Source: a virus
DNA: 31,272 nucleotides
Virus record (IMG/VR): IMGVR_UViG_3300017738_000020
Location: 1 to 31,272 of that record
Reading direction: 5' to 3' (one strand)
Of the stretch, positions 6,588 through 12,454 are shown one piece after another. Each line of letters begins with the position of its first letter. The stretch's first letter is position 1. The notes under the pieces were generated by a model. That model was not told the origin of the DNA. It did no database searches and saw only the letters and a list, made by a program, of their open reading frames with translations. Made by a program: the position numbers and the translations under genes.

Positions 6588-6750
6588 TTTTTTCCTCCTC
6601 CTCTAAGATTACAACTGCTTTGTAACCAGTGCCGTTGCAGTGCAAGCAATCGTCGCTGGTTGTGATGCCAGTGCGCGGATCTTTATCGTTGAAATATCCC
6701 TTGCCTTTGCACGATCTGCAAAAATCGTTGGCATCGTAAATGTATTTCAT
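6571..6750 (-). CDS. DnaJ-type zinc-knuckle mini-protein (59 aa)
   Basis: A 59-residue frame between two genes: its start overlaps the upstream stop (ATGA at 6750-6747) and its end overlaps the next start. Two CxxCxGxG knuckles, CRSCKGKGYF (about 11-20) and CLHCNGTGYK (about 35-44), form one expected four-Cys zinc site like half of the DnaJ cysteine-rich domain. The C-terminus is acidic then basic. Such minis are common in phage early operons; they may bind zinc and protein or nucleic acid partners, but the target is unknown. The overlap structure and paired motifs make it convincing. Confidence 0.7.
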   Translation of the reverse strand: MKYIYDANDFCRSCKGKGYFNDKDPRTGITTSDDCLHCNGTGYKAVVILEEEEKNARKH

Positions 6751-6884
6751 TGGTAAACACCGGCGAAAAACAAACCGACAACCAGAATGCCAAACAAAGA
6801 CAGGGCTCCCAGGATATCACCCCAGACGCCCAAGCTATCTTCCATGTCGCGCAGCATGGCGCGAAGTTTATCCAGGCTATTCAT
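6747..6884 (-). CDS. Small single-span membrane protein (45 aa)
   Basis: A 45-residue frame with ATG at 6884 inside the end of the upstream gene and TGA overlapping the next start. The product has a charged N-terminal helix (MNSLDKLRAMLRDMEDSLG) and a C-terminal hydrophobic span at about 24-43 (ILGALSLFGILVVGLFFAGV). Topology is probably N-in with a tail anchor. In an early operon it might alter the host membrane or exclude other phages, but this is speculation. The exact fit between two overlapping neighbours is the main evidence. Confidence 0.55.
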   Translation of the reverse strand: MNSLDKLRAMLRDMEDSLGVWGDILGALSLFGILVVGLFFAGVYQ

Positions 6885-7056
6885 TTGCTGACACCGCAAC
6901 CGGAAAAGTTTCTCCGATCTCCATCATGCAATCAATAGCAGCAACCTTTGCGTCTGCGATTGTTTCAAAGCTTTTTTTGCAAAGGCTTTCGTGAACGCGG
7001 CCAACAAAGATAAACCGCCCGGATGGTGCTTTGATGATTGTAGAACCTTTAAACAT
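6877..7056 (-). CDS. Small hypothetical early protein (59 aa)
   Basis: 59 residues starting at ATG 7056 (MFKGSTIIKAPSGRFIFVG), which lies in the last codons of the upstream gene with GGAAGG about eleven bases before it. An ATG nine bases earlier is an alternative. The pattern (PSGRFIFVGRVHESL..., SFETIADAKVAAIDCM) suggests a small alpha/beta protein in which a short antiparallel sheet precedes a helix. Similar GR..FVG.VP..L....ETIADA/AAI.AM proteins occur as unnamed short phage genes. Function unknown. Confidence 0.55.
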   Translation of the reverse strand: MFKGSTIIKAPSGRFIFVGRVHESLCKKSFETIADAKVAAIDCMMEIGETFPVAVSANE

Positions 7057-7264
7057 TTTTATCATTTCCTTCCTTGTATGGTGCTTGCCATAAAAAGTTA
7101 TGCACGAGAGATCCGATAAACCAATCGGCAACCTCTCCGTTTTCATTTATTGCAGCCTTTGGAAACCAGGCCTGGCTGCAATTACCTTTGACCAGGATAG
7201 CCTTGGCAGTTTCCCGAACAACCTTAACATTCGTTTCGCCACCTGACCGACAATAAAGTTTCAT
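7049..7264 (-). CDS. Small hypothetical early protein (71 aa)
   Basis: 71 residues from ATG 7264, chosen because GGGAGATCTA precedes it; the longer frame upstream runs through a hairpin and has no ribosome site. The product, MKLYCRSGGETNVKVVRETAKAILVKG, then QAWFPKAAINENGEVADWF, alternates short beta strands with few charged turns and resembles a small SH3-like or OB-like barrel. Residue pattern KAIL(V/L)...AWFPK is common to short phage proteins of unknown role. Its stop overlaps the next start. Confidence 0.5.
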   Translation of the reverse strand: MKLYCRSGGETNVKVVRETAKAILVKGNCSQAWFPKAAINENGEVADWFIGSLVHNFLWQAPYKEGNDKNV

Positions 7265-7292
7265 TAGATCTCCCTTCTGTTGAACCAGCAAT

Positions 7293-7308
7293 GCGCCCCG
7301 TAGGGCGC
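7293..7308 (-). terminator. Perfect GC hairpin in early operon
   Basis: GCGCCC and GGGCGC pair perfectly (6 bp) around a 4-nt loop in the 53-base gap between two leftward genes. No T-run follows, so it is more likely an attenuator, an RNA-processing site or an mRNA-stability element than a full terminator. Confidence 0.35.
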
Positions 7309-7317
7309 TGAACAAGA

Positions 7318-7596
7318 TCAACTGTGCCAGCTAATGCTAACGAACTTAACCTGGGGAATGTGATCGCTCATGTTGCTGTACTCATAGATATCTTCCATGC
7401 CGTTGAAGTGGCCGTATTGGTAGGGCATACAGATCTCTTTGATCCGCTCGGCCTGGGGCATGTCAGCCTCTTTGCAGTAAACCCGAACACCGTTACACAT
7501 AGAAGCCTCGAAGCTGCTAACCTTGGCCTTGAAGCCCGCCTCTTTCATCTTCGCCCGGATCTGTGCCGCTGCTTGTGCTTGAATTGATTTAGCCAT
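7318..7596 (-). CDS. LPD29-like early protein
   Basis: 92 residues from ATG 7596, with AGGAGAAAATAAC upstream; the longer frame lacks a ribosome site. The sequence pattern AAAQIRAKMKEAGFKAKVSS, then NGVRVYCKEADMPQAERI, then a YQYGHFNGMEDIYEYSN segment matches the layout of LPD29, a small domain first described as a large polyvalent protein-associated domain and also found alone in phages and plasmids. The biochemical role is unknown; the domain family is linked to inter-element conflict proteins. The large internal virion protein at 24248 is also of polyvalent type, which makes this link more interesting. Confidence 0.5.
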   Translation of the reverse strand: MAKSIQAQAAAQIRAKMKEAGFKAKVSSFEASMCNGVRVYCKEADMPQAERIKEICMPYQYGHFNGMEDIYEYSNMSDHIPQVKFVSISWHS

Positions 7597-7607
7597 GTTA
7601 TTTTCTC

Positions 7608-7817
7608 CTATAAAAATTCTGCAAATTCTTGTTTGGCTGCGGCCATCAAGCACCGCATCTCTTCACCGCCCATGTCGTGCAACTGCCAGGCAAAAGAACT
7701 ATCGTAATCGTTTTTCTCTAACCATTTGCCCAACCGCTCCATGTCGGCCTCGCTTGCCATCGACAAGGCAGTCGCGTCCTCGTTAAAGAAATGTTTTTTT
7801 GCTTCTTCTAATTGCAT
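7608..7817 (-). CDS. Small acidic hypothetical early protein (69 aa)
   Basis: 69 residues with GGAGGAAACTA before the ATG, whose A is shared with the previous stop (TAATG). The product is all-helical in appearance: MQLEEAKKHFFNEDATALSM, MERLGKWLEKND, then MRCLMAAAKQEFAEFL. It is acidic and lacks recognisable motifs. Acidic small helical early proteins are often host-takeover factors or DNA mimics, but nothing here proves that. Confidence 0.55.
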   Translation of the reverse strand: MQLEEAKKHFFNEDATALSMASEADMERLGKWLEKNDYDSSFAWQLHDMGGEEMRCLMAAAKQEFAEFL

Positions 7818-8314
7818 TAGTTTCCTCCTTGATTATCAAACAAAGGTAAGCCGAAAGTCTGTGCCTCGGCGATGTCGAAGGCCTCAGCAACCTCCGCTGC
7901 AATGATCCGCATCACAGGTTTGCTGATCCGCTTCCGCTTGCCCCAGTGATCGGCAATGTCTTTGATGCCGCCCTGGTCTAAAACTTGATTGCCCCGGATC
8001 AACTGAACGTGCCCGGTAGTAGTAACCATGTAAACATGATTGGGGTTGGCAAAGTTTTTAATGAACCGCTGCATGGTCATGCCCTCGGTTAATCCGTTGG
8101 GCAAAACCAAGAACTCAACACCGATTGCATTCATAACCTTTTTCCGCTCCATGTAGTGAGTACCACCAGACCACCGCCGCTTCCGTTTAACCCGATTGCA
8201 GTGCTTCCGAAACAAATTGAAGCATTCTTCTAAGCTCTTGCCAGCAGCAACCGCAACGGCTTGAACGCCGCAGTGGCCACCCCGAAACGCGTCTTTAGGC
8301 AATGCAAATTCCAT
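7817..8314 (-). CDS. Papain/C39-like cysteine peptidase-fold protein, first early gene
   Basis: 165 residues. Start placed at ATG 8314, preceded by AGGAGGAAGATTG; the upstream extension would read through that site. The order Cys15 (GGHCGVQAVAVAAG), His102 (TTTGHVQLIRG), Asp113 (QVLDQGG) matches the Cys-His-Asp arrangement of papain-fold peptidases such as C39. The family of short phage proteins with a DC..RA.A...G start and GH......D end has this order. It is the first gene after the leftward promoter, so probably made early and strongly. It may process or modify a host or phage protein, or be an inactive fold; the substrate is unknown. The C-terminal 40 residues (after about 125) are helical. 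Confidence 0.5.
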   Translation of the reverse strand: MEFALPKDAFRGGHCGVQAVAVAAGKSLEECFNLFRKHCNRVKRKRRWSGGTHYMERKKVMNAIGVEFLVLPNGLTEGMTMQRFIKNFANPNHVYMVTTTGHVQLIRGNQVLDQGGIKDIADHWGKRKRISKPVMRIIAAEVAEAFDIAEAQTFGLPLFDNQGGN

Positions 8315-8350
8315 CAATCTTCCTCCTGTAAAAAACAAATCACAACTTGT

Positions 8351-8378
8351 AATATAGAGATATCGTTATTACGGTCAA
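8351..8378 (-). promoter_or_regulatory. Leftward early sigma70-like promoter
   Basis: On the - strand, TTGACC (complement of 8373-8378) is separated by 16 bases from TATATT (complement of 8351-8356); each box matches 5 of 6 consensus bases. Predicted start near 8344 gives an untranslated leader of about 30 bases with AGGAGG before the ATG at 8314. Confidence 0.65.
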
Positions 8379-8387
8379 GAGATATCT
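8356..8387. promoter_or_regulatory. Probable operator: two AGAGATATC repeats 22 bp apart
   Basis: Direct repeats at 8356-8364 and 8378-8386, spaced two helical turns apart. On the - strand each reads GATATCTC and lies immediately before the -35 and the -10 box of the leftward promoter. The right copy extends to the palindrome AGATATCT (8380-8387). The adjacent ribbon-helix-helix protein is the obvious candidate ligand; such dimers bind paired short sites. Confidence 0.5.
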
Positions 8388-8417
8388 GTAAAAAAATGTG
8401 CATAAAAAGGAAAAAAG

Positions 8418-8657
8418 ATGCCAAAAAAACGCCAAGTACATGAAAACCTAGTGAAATTTCATTGCCGTTTACCGGCCGAAACTAAGCAACGGCTGCAAGA
8501 TTATGCTGATAACCGGGATGAAACAGCAGCGAGGGTCTTAGCCGATCTTATAAATCTGCACATTCCAGACATCAATTCTAAGATTATTTTGCAGGTGCTA
8601 GATCGTGAACCTGGGGGCCAGGTAAACCTGGAAGAATGGCTAAGAAACCATGAGTAA
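8418..8657 (+). CDS. Ribbon-helix-helix (Arc/CopG-like) regulator
   Basis: 79 residues with AAAAAGGAAAAAAG before the ATG. The start MPKKRQVHENLVKFHCRLPA gives the basic arm and the DNA-contacting beta strand. KQRLQDYADNRDETAARVLADLIN (about 24-47) then gives the two helices of a ribbon-helix-helix dimer, with the usual small residue turn replaced by RDETA. The C-terminal 30 residues are extra and acidic. It sits beside a divergent promoter with paired repeats, so repression of the leftward early promoter, and perhaps of itself, is likely. It overlaps the RusA gene by eight bases. Confidence 0.7.
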   Translation: MPKKRQVHENLVKFHCRLPAETKQRLQDYADNRDETAARVLADLINLHIPDINSKIILQVLDREPGGQVNLEEWLRNHE

Positions 8658-9060
8658 GATCTCAGTCTATCTAAACGGCCAGCCGATCGGCAAAGGACGC
8701 CCCAGGTTTACCAGGACAGGACACACCTACACCCCGGAAAAAACCAGGCGCTACGAGCACAAGCTTGCAGCACAAGCATCCAACTGGATGATGCTCCGAT
8801 CTATGGATCCAATCACCCAACCTTGCCGGGTCGCTATCCTGGCACAGTTCCAGATACCTAAATCATGGTCTAAGAAGCGCAAAGCGGCTGCTACAGCAGG
8901 GGAAGTCTATCCTGGGCTACCTGATATCGATAACGTGGCAAAGATCGCTCTGGACGCCTTAAATGGCGTTTGCTTTGAAGATGATAAACAGGTGTACGAG
9001 CTAAAGGTTTCCAAGCGGTATGGCGAACCCATGATTTTAATAGAAGTGGATTGGGATTAA
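8650..9060 (+). CDS. rusA: RusA-family Holliday junction resolvase
   Basis: 136 residues. Hallmarks are the start ISVYLNGQPIGKGRPRFTRT, the central PDIDNVAKIALDALNGVCFEDD and the C-terminal YELKVSKRYGEP. Acidic residues Asp92, Asp94, Asp111 and Asp112 correspond to the metal-binding set of RusA (E. coli Asp70, Asp72, Asp91 region). The enzyme cuts four-way junctions symmetrically as a dimer; in a phage it resolves branched replication or recombination intermediates before packaging. Length is slightly above the usual about 120. It is translationally coupled to its neighbours: the start overlaps the repressor gene, and its stop shares a base with the initiator start (TAATG). Confidence 0.92.
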   Translation: MSKISVYLNGQPIGKGRPRFTRTGHTYTPEKTRRYEHKLAAQASNWMMLRSMDPITQPCRVAILAQFQIPKSWSKKRKAAATAGEVYPGLPDIDNVAKIALDALNGVCFEDDKQVYELKVSKRYGEPMILIEVDWD

Positions 9061-9908
9061 TGCGGCCACCCACCATCCGAAGCAAAGACCTGAGAAAGTT
9101 TAGCATCATTCCCTTCAAGGCAGTGATGGATAAAGAGCTACACGGAACCAGCGCGTTCACAGTCCTGGCGCTGCTCTGCTCTTACTGCGATGAAATAGGC
9201 AGAACATTCGTCAGCAATGCCAGGCTCGCCAAAGATCTCGGCGTATCAAGACCAGCCATCAACAGACAGCTGAAGAGACTCAAAGAGATGGGATACATCA
9301 CCTACGGCAGACCTCAATACAAAGGACAAACCACACGCACCTGGAAAGTAATCTACGATGACGTTACAGACGAAGATCAAGCCAGAGCAAACCTAAACGC
9401 AGCTGAGCAAATCTCACTCGCAGAACGGGAAAGAGAACTAGAACTTACAACCTCAAAGACTGAAAATAACACCGAACAGGATCAGAAAGGTGTAACACCT
9501 GGAGGTTACACATCTAAGGACGAACATGTAACACCTGGAGGTTACACCACATGTAACGCCCAGAGGTTACACATACCAGACCATATAACAGATAGTAATA
9601 GTAGTATAATAGAAGAAGCTAGAAATAATTGTGTTATGTTTTTAAGAGTAGCTGAAGCTTACGGTACTCCGAGAGTTATCAATGATCGAGACAATGAAAC
9701 TATGATTAAATGGATCAAGGACGGGCTGAAGCAGGAGGAATGGGGCAAGATACTGAAGCAGCACGTTGAGTATTGCCGATCAAAACACCGTGATATGGCC
9801 AGGGGAATCGGCTACTTTCAGATCCCGGTGAGCAAAAGCCTGGGCAAATCTGGCAATGAACAGGTCAACAATACAATCATAGGTATAGCAAAAAGGTTAA
9901 GGCGTTGA
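9060..9908 (+). CDS. Winged-helix replication initiator (lambda O-like organisation)
   Basis: 282 residues from ATG 9060 (TAATG with the RusA stop). The N-terminal domain (about 10-105) has KFSIIPFKAVMDKEL...FTVLALLCSYCDEIGRTFVS, then NARLAKDLGVSRPAINRQLK, LKEMGYITY and RTWKVIYDD, a winged helix typical of phage replisome organisers and plasmid initiators. A polar linker (about 105-195) carries the peptide repeat VTPGGYT and encodes three DNA iterons. The C-terminal domain (about 195-282; MIKWIKDGLKQEEWGKILKQ) is helical and may recruit a host helicase or loader. No helicase or polymerase gene is visible in this window, so this protein probably opens the origin for the host replisome. Confidence 0.7.
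   Translation: MRPPTIRSKDLRKFSIIPFKAVMDKELHGTSAFTVLALLCSYCDEIGRTFVSNARLAKDLGVSRPAINRQLKRLKEMGYITYGRPQYKGQTTRTWKVIYDDVTDEDQARANLNAAEQISLAERERELELTTSKTENNTEQDQKGVTPGGYTSKDEHVTPGGYTTCNAQRLHIPDHITDSNSSIIEEARNNCVMFLRVAEAYGTPRVINDRDNETMIKWIKDGLKQEEWGKILKQHVEYCRSKHRDMARGIGYFQIPVSKSLGKSGNEQVNNTIIGIAKRLRR
9490..9650 (+). other. Probable replication origin: three 22-bp iterons plus AT-rich segment
   Basis: Imperfect palindromes lie at 9490-9511, 9526-9547 and 9551-9572. All fit RTGTAACRCCYRGAGGTTACAC, with inverted arms GTGTAAC/GTTACAC; copies 1 and 2 differ at one base and copy 3 has three internal changes. They are followed by strongly AT-rich DNA (about 9573-9650). Iterons then an AT-rich unwinding element inside the initiator's linker is the plan of the lambda origin within gene O. 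Confidence 0.75.
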
Positions 9909-9933
9909 TAACGCTCAATAATAAATTTAACAT
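9905..9933 (+). promoter_or_regulatory. Possible rightward promoter at end of initiator gene
   Basis: TTGATA (9905-9910), 17-base spacer, TAACAT (9928-9933), in AT-rich DNA. It overlaps a small inverted repeat GCGTT/AACGC at 9902-9914. It would drive the terminase and structural genes; the -10 match is only moderate (4 of 6). Confidence 0.35.
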
Positions 9934-10011
9934 AATATACATTATGCGATGTAAACGTTTTAGATTGCAGTTTACCCGCATCATCCGCAAAATCGATCGC
10001 GCCAGCAGCCA

Positions 10012-10031
10012 CCCCTTCCCCCCCGCCCCCC
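10012..10031 (-). other. C-rich tract / potential G-quadruplex on - strand
   Basis: On the + strand: C4, TT, C7, G, C6, followed by alternating CG. The - strand therefore has G6-C-G7-AA-G4, enough for a stable four-tract quadruplex. It lies in the 217-base untranslated gap 9909-10125, shortly before the terminase genes. The rest of that gap holds the possible promoter above and the palindrome below; I see no convincing gene in it. Confidence 0.5.
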
Positions 10032-10083
10032 GCGCGTATCTGTGCATACCCCCACATAAATATTTTCTGGTTTTTTTCGCAAC

Positions 10084-10096
10084 GGTATGCGATACC
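10084..10096. promoter_or_regulatory. GGTATGCGATACC inverted repeat
   Basis: Perfect 5-bp arms with a 3-base centre, 30 bases before the first late-region ATG and followed by TTTATT. Either an operator in a late promoter or a short RNA hairpin; the stem is weak for termination. Confidence 0.35.
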
Positions 10097-10125
10097 TTTA
10101 TTACTCAAATAGGAAGGATTGAGAT

Positions 10126-10389
10126 ATGAAAAAGATGTATAGTGTTGTCCAGGGTCGTAAGCGCAAGGATCAGCCTGACAAGACCTATTGGCAGCGTCAT
10201 GGTGTTGCGTTCAGTAGCAGCAAGGGGATCAGTGTTAAGCTAGAGAGTTTGCCATTACCTAATTCTGATGGTGAGGTTTGGTTAAGTTTGTTTGAGGACG
10301 ATGGTAAGAAGGGCGGTAGCTCTGGCGGTTCTCAAGAGTTATCGCGGAATAGTTTTAACCAGGGGCCAGATGATGAGATACCATTTTAA
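10126..10389 (+). CDS. Mini SSB-like protein with canonical acidic tip
   Basis: 87 residues with AGGAAGGATTGAGAT before the ATG. The N-terminal 60 residues look like a short beta-rich domain (MYSVVQGRKRKD, YWQRHGVAFSS, ISVKLESLPLP, GEVWLSLFEDD). They are followed by a Gly/Ser linker and the C-terminal tip DDEIPF. That tip is almost identical to the DDDIPF end of bacterial SSB, which docks PriA, exonuclease I, RecO, DNA polymerase chi and others. A full OB-fold SSB is about 110 residues longer, so this is either a reduced SSB or a tip-mimic that recruits host repair and replication enzymes. It ends where the terminase small subunit begins (TAATG). Confidence 0.55.
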   Translation: MKKMYSVVQGRKRKDQPDKTYWQRHGVAFSSSKGISVKLESLPLPNSDGEVWLSLFEDDGKKGGSSGGSQELSRNSFNQGPDDEIPF

Positions 10390-10802
10390 TGGCTAGAACC
10401 CGGCAAACTCCGATAGGTCGTTTTGGTGGTGTTCGTTTAGCCCAGCGGCGGATACGCACCAGCGAGACTTTGGAGCAGCACAAGGAGGCGGTTGCCCAGG
10501 AGTTAATAGCTCTGGGCACTACCTCGATCACAGAGATTATGAATTTGGATGGTACGTTGAAGGCGGAGAAGGATATTCCTGATTACGCTTTACGGGCGAT
10601 TAAGAAGATCACGCCTATGCCTGATGGCCGTGTTGCGATTGAGATGCACGACAAGGTTTCTGTGTTGCGGATTTTAGCTAAGGCTGCGGGTTTCTTGGAG
10701 AGTGCTGAGAAGGAAAGTGATAAGCCTTCGATTGTTGGGATTAACATGAAGGGGCCGACTATTGAGGCGGAGGTAGTTGATGCACAGGATAGCAAGACTT
10801 GA
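10389..10802 (+). CDS. Terminase small subunit-like protein
   Basis: 137 residues starting at the TAATG junction with the previous gene. A basic N-terminus (MARTRQTPIGRFGG...RIRTSETLEQHKEAV) leads into helices and IKKITPMPDGRVAIEMHDKVSVLRILAKAAGF. The DG.V.IE.HDK..AL..LAK..G motif is seen in the oligomerisation part of terminase small subunits in proteobacterial phages. Direct position before the large subunit supports it. It would recognise the packaging site and regulate the motor. A classical N-terminal helix-turn-helix is not obvious, so DNA recognition may rest on the basic N-terminus. Confidence 0.6.
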   Translation: MARTRQTPIGRFGGVRLAQRRIRTSETLEQHKEAVAQELIALGTTSITEIMNLDGTLKAEKDIPDYALRAIKKITPMPDGRVAIEMHDKVSVLRILAKAAGFLESAEKESDKPSIVGINMKGPTIEAEVVDAQDSKT

Positions 10803-10956
10803 GGTTTCCATTTCTCAGCTAGAAGATCGGATTAAAGATCTCGAGGATTCTGGTAATGGCGAAACTATAAATGCTTCATTGTTTCGCAAATATGCGGATG
10901 CCTATTACAAAAAAAACAAAGGCAATTTAGAAGATGAGCGAGATACCAAGTCTTGA
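10780..10956 (+). CDS. Small coiled-coil protein between terminase subunits (58 aa)
   Basis: A 58-residue frame with GGAGGTAGTTG before its ATG, overlapping the end of the small subunit gene and the start of the large subunit gene. It fills an otherwise gene-free 131-base gap. The product MHRIARLEVSISQLEDRIKD is heptad-like and then becomes Lys/Asn-rich. Similar short coiled-coil genes occur near terminase genes in other phages without known role. Function unknown; a terminase accessory or simple coupling frame are both possible. Confidence 0.55.
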   Translation: MHRIARLEVSISQLEDRIKDLEDSGNGETINASLFRKYADAYYKKNKGNLEDERDTKS

Positions 10957-12454
10957 TTTAAATTTTGAGAACAGCCCTACTGTTTGGAAGTTTTTGCACG
11001 ATGATAGTTTTGTTCGTGGATTAATGGGGCCGGTGGGTTCTGGGAAATCTTACGGTTGCGCGGCTGAGATCATGTTACGGGCTGTGAGGCAGCGGCCTAG
11101 CCCGAGGGATGGGATTAGATATTCCCGGTTTGTGATTGTTAGGAACACTTACCCGGAGCTAAGAACAACAACGATTAAGACCTGGCAAGAATTGTTTCCA
11201 GAAGATGTTTGGGGTGGGATGCGCTGGCAACCGCCTATATCGCATCATATTAAAATCCCGACCAGGGAAGATATACCTGGCATTGATTGTGAAGTTATCT
11301 TCATGGCCCTTTCTTCACCCCAGGATGTAAGGAAGTTATTATCTCTTGAGTTGACCGGGGCGTGGGTAAACGAGGCGCGTGAGTTGCCTAAAGCGGTGAT
11401 TGATGGGCTGACGCACCGGGTGGGCCGTTATCCTACTAAGGCGGATGGTTCTCCGACTTGGTACGGCATTTGGATGGATACTAACCCGCCCGATAACGAT
11501 CACTGGTGGCATGACCTTGCTGAGAAAAACTCGATAGGCGGCAAGTTTCCCTGGACGTTTATGCGCCAGCCTGGCGGCGTTCTCCAGGCAAAAACTGGTG
11601 AGATCCCAGAAAACCCCGAGGCCCAGGGGTTTATTTTCTCTGGTGGTAAGTGGTGGAAGGTTAATGAAGATGCAGAGAACAGCAATAATTTGCCGCCTGG
11701 TTACTATCAGCAGCTGCTTGGCGGTAAGAATGCGGATTGGATTAGGTGCTATGCGCAGGGGATGTACACGTTTGTCCAGGAAGGCAGACCTGTTTGGCCC
11801 GAGTATGACGATGAGTTGATGAGTGGTGATGTTGAGGTTGATCCATATTACCCGGTTCAGATCGGGGTGGACTTTGGTTTGACCCCGGCGGCTATTTTTG
11901 GGCAGAGAACGCAGGGGGGTTCCTGGCGTATTTTTGATGAGCTAGTTACGTTTGATATGGGCCTAGAGAGATTTGGCCAGGAAATGATTGGCCGCATTGC
12001 AGAGCGATATTCTAAGCATGAAATCCTAATCTGGGGGGATCCAGCTGGTAATAAGCGGGATGAAATCTATGAGGTTACAGCCTTCGATCACCTTCGATCG
12101 CTTGGGTTCAAGGCGCAGCCGACAGAAAGCAATGCCTTCCAGGTGCGTCGAGAGGCTGGGGCTAGTCCTATGTCCAGGTTGGTTAGTGGTAAACCTGGCC
12201 TGATGGTTGATAAGAAATGCTTGCGATTGCGCAAATCTCTTAGCGGTGGGTATTTTTTCAAGCGTCAATCCCTGGGCGCTGGGCAAGAAAGATTTAAGGA
12301 TAGCCCGGTAAAGAACGATCACTCGCACTGTGGGGATGCGTTTGGGTATCTTATGCTTGGCGGCGGCGAGCAAAGAAGGTTGCGCCGGGGATCCTATGGC
12401 CAATCATTCGCAGCACAAAGTTATTCAGCTGAAACAGAATTTAATGTGTTCTGA
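10934..12454 (+). CDS. terL: Terminase large subunit (packaging ATPase and nuclease)
   Basis: 506 residues. Walker A is GPVGSGKS at 32-39; the Walker B/catalytic carboxylate region is LTGAWVNEAREL at about 138-149. The C-terminal RNase H-like nuclease shows three acidic positions: Asp313 (IGVDFGLTP), Asp369 (WGDPAGN) and Asp468 (HCGDAFGYL). The enzyme cuts concatemeric DNA and pumps it into the prohead through the portal. Length is normal for the family. The stop shares one base with the next start (TGATG). Confidence 0.93.
   Translation: MSEIPSLDLNFENSPTVWKFLHDDSFVRGLMGPVGSGKSYGCAAEIMLRAVRQRPSPRDGIRYSRFVIVRNTYPELRTTTIKTWQELFPEDVWGGMRWQPPISHHIKIPTREDIPGIDCEVIFMALSSPQDVRKLLSLELTGAWVNEARELPKAVIDGLTHRVGRYPTKADGSPTWYGIWMDTNPPDNDHWWHDLAEKNSIGGKFPWTFMRQPGGVLQAKTGEIPENPEAQGFIFSGGKWWKVNEDAENSNNLPPGYYQQLLGGKNADWIRCYAQGMYTFVQEGRPVWPEYDDELMSGDVEVDPYYPVQIGVDFGLTPAAIFGQRTQGGSWRIFDELVTFDMGLERFGQEMIGRIAERYSKHEILIWGDPAGNKRDEIYEVTAFDHLRSLGFKAQPTESNAFQVRREAGASPMSRLVSGKPGLMVDKKCLRLRKSLSGGYFFKRQSLGAGQERFKDSPVKNDHSHCGDAFGYLMLGGGEQRRLRRGSYGQSFAAQSYSAETEFNVF

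Noticed and set aside
9905-10129. 74-codon + frame in the gap after the initiator
   Set aside because: Runs through the C-rich tract and palindrome, ends over the next gene start, has odd composition and no ribosome site.
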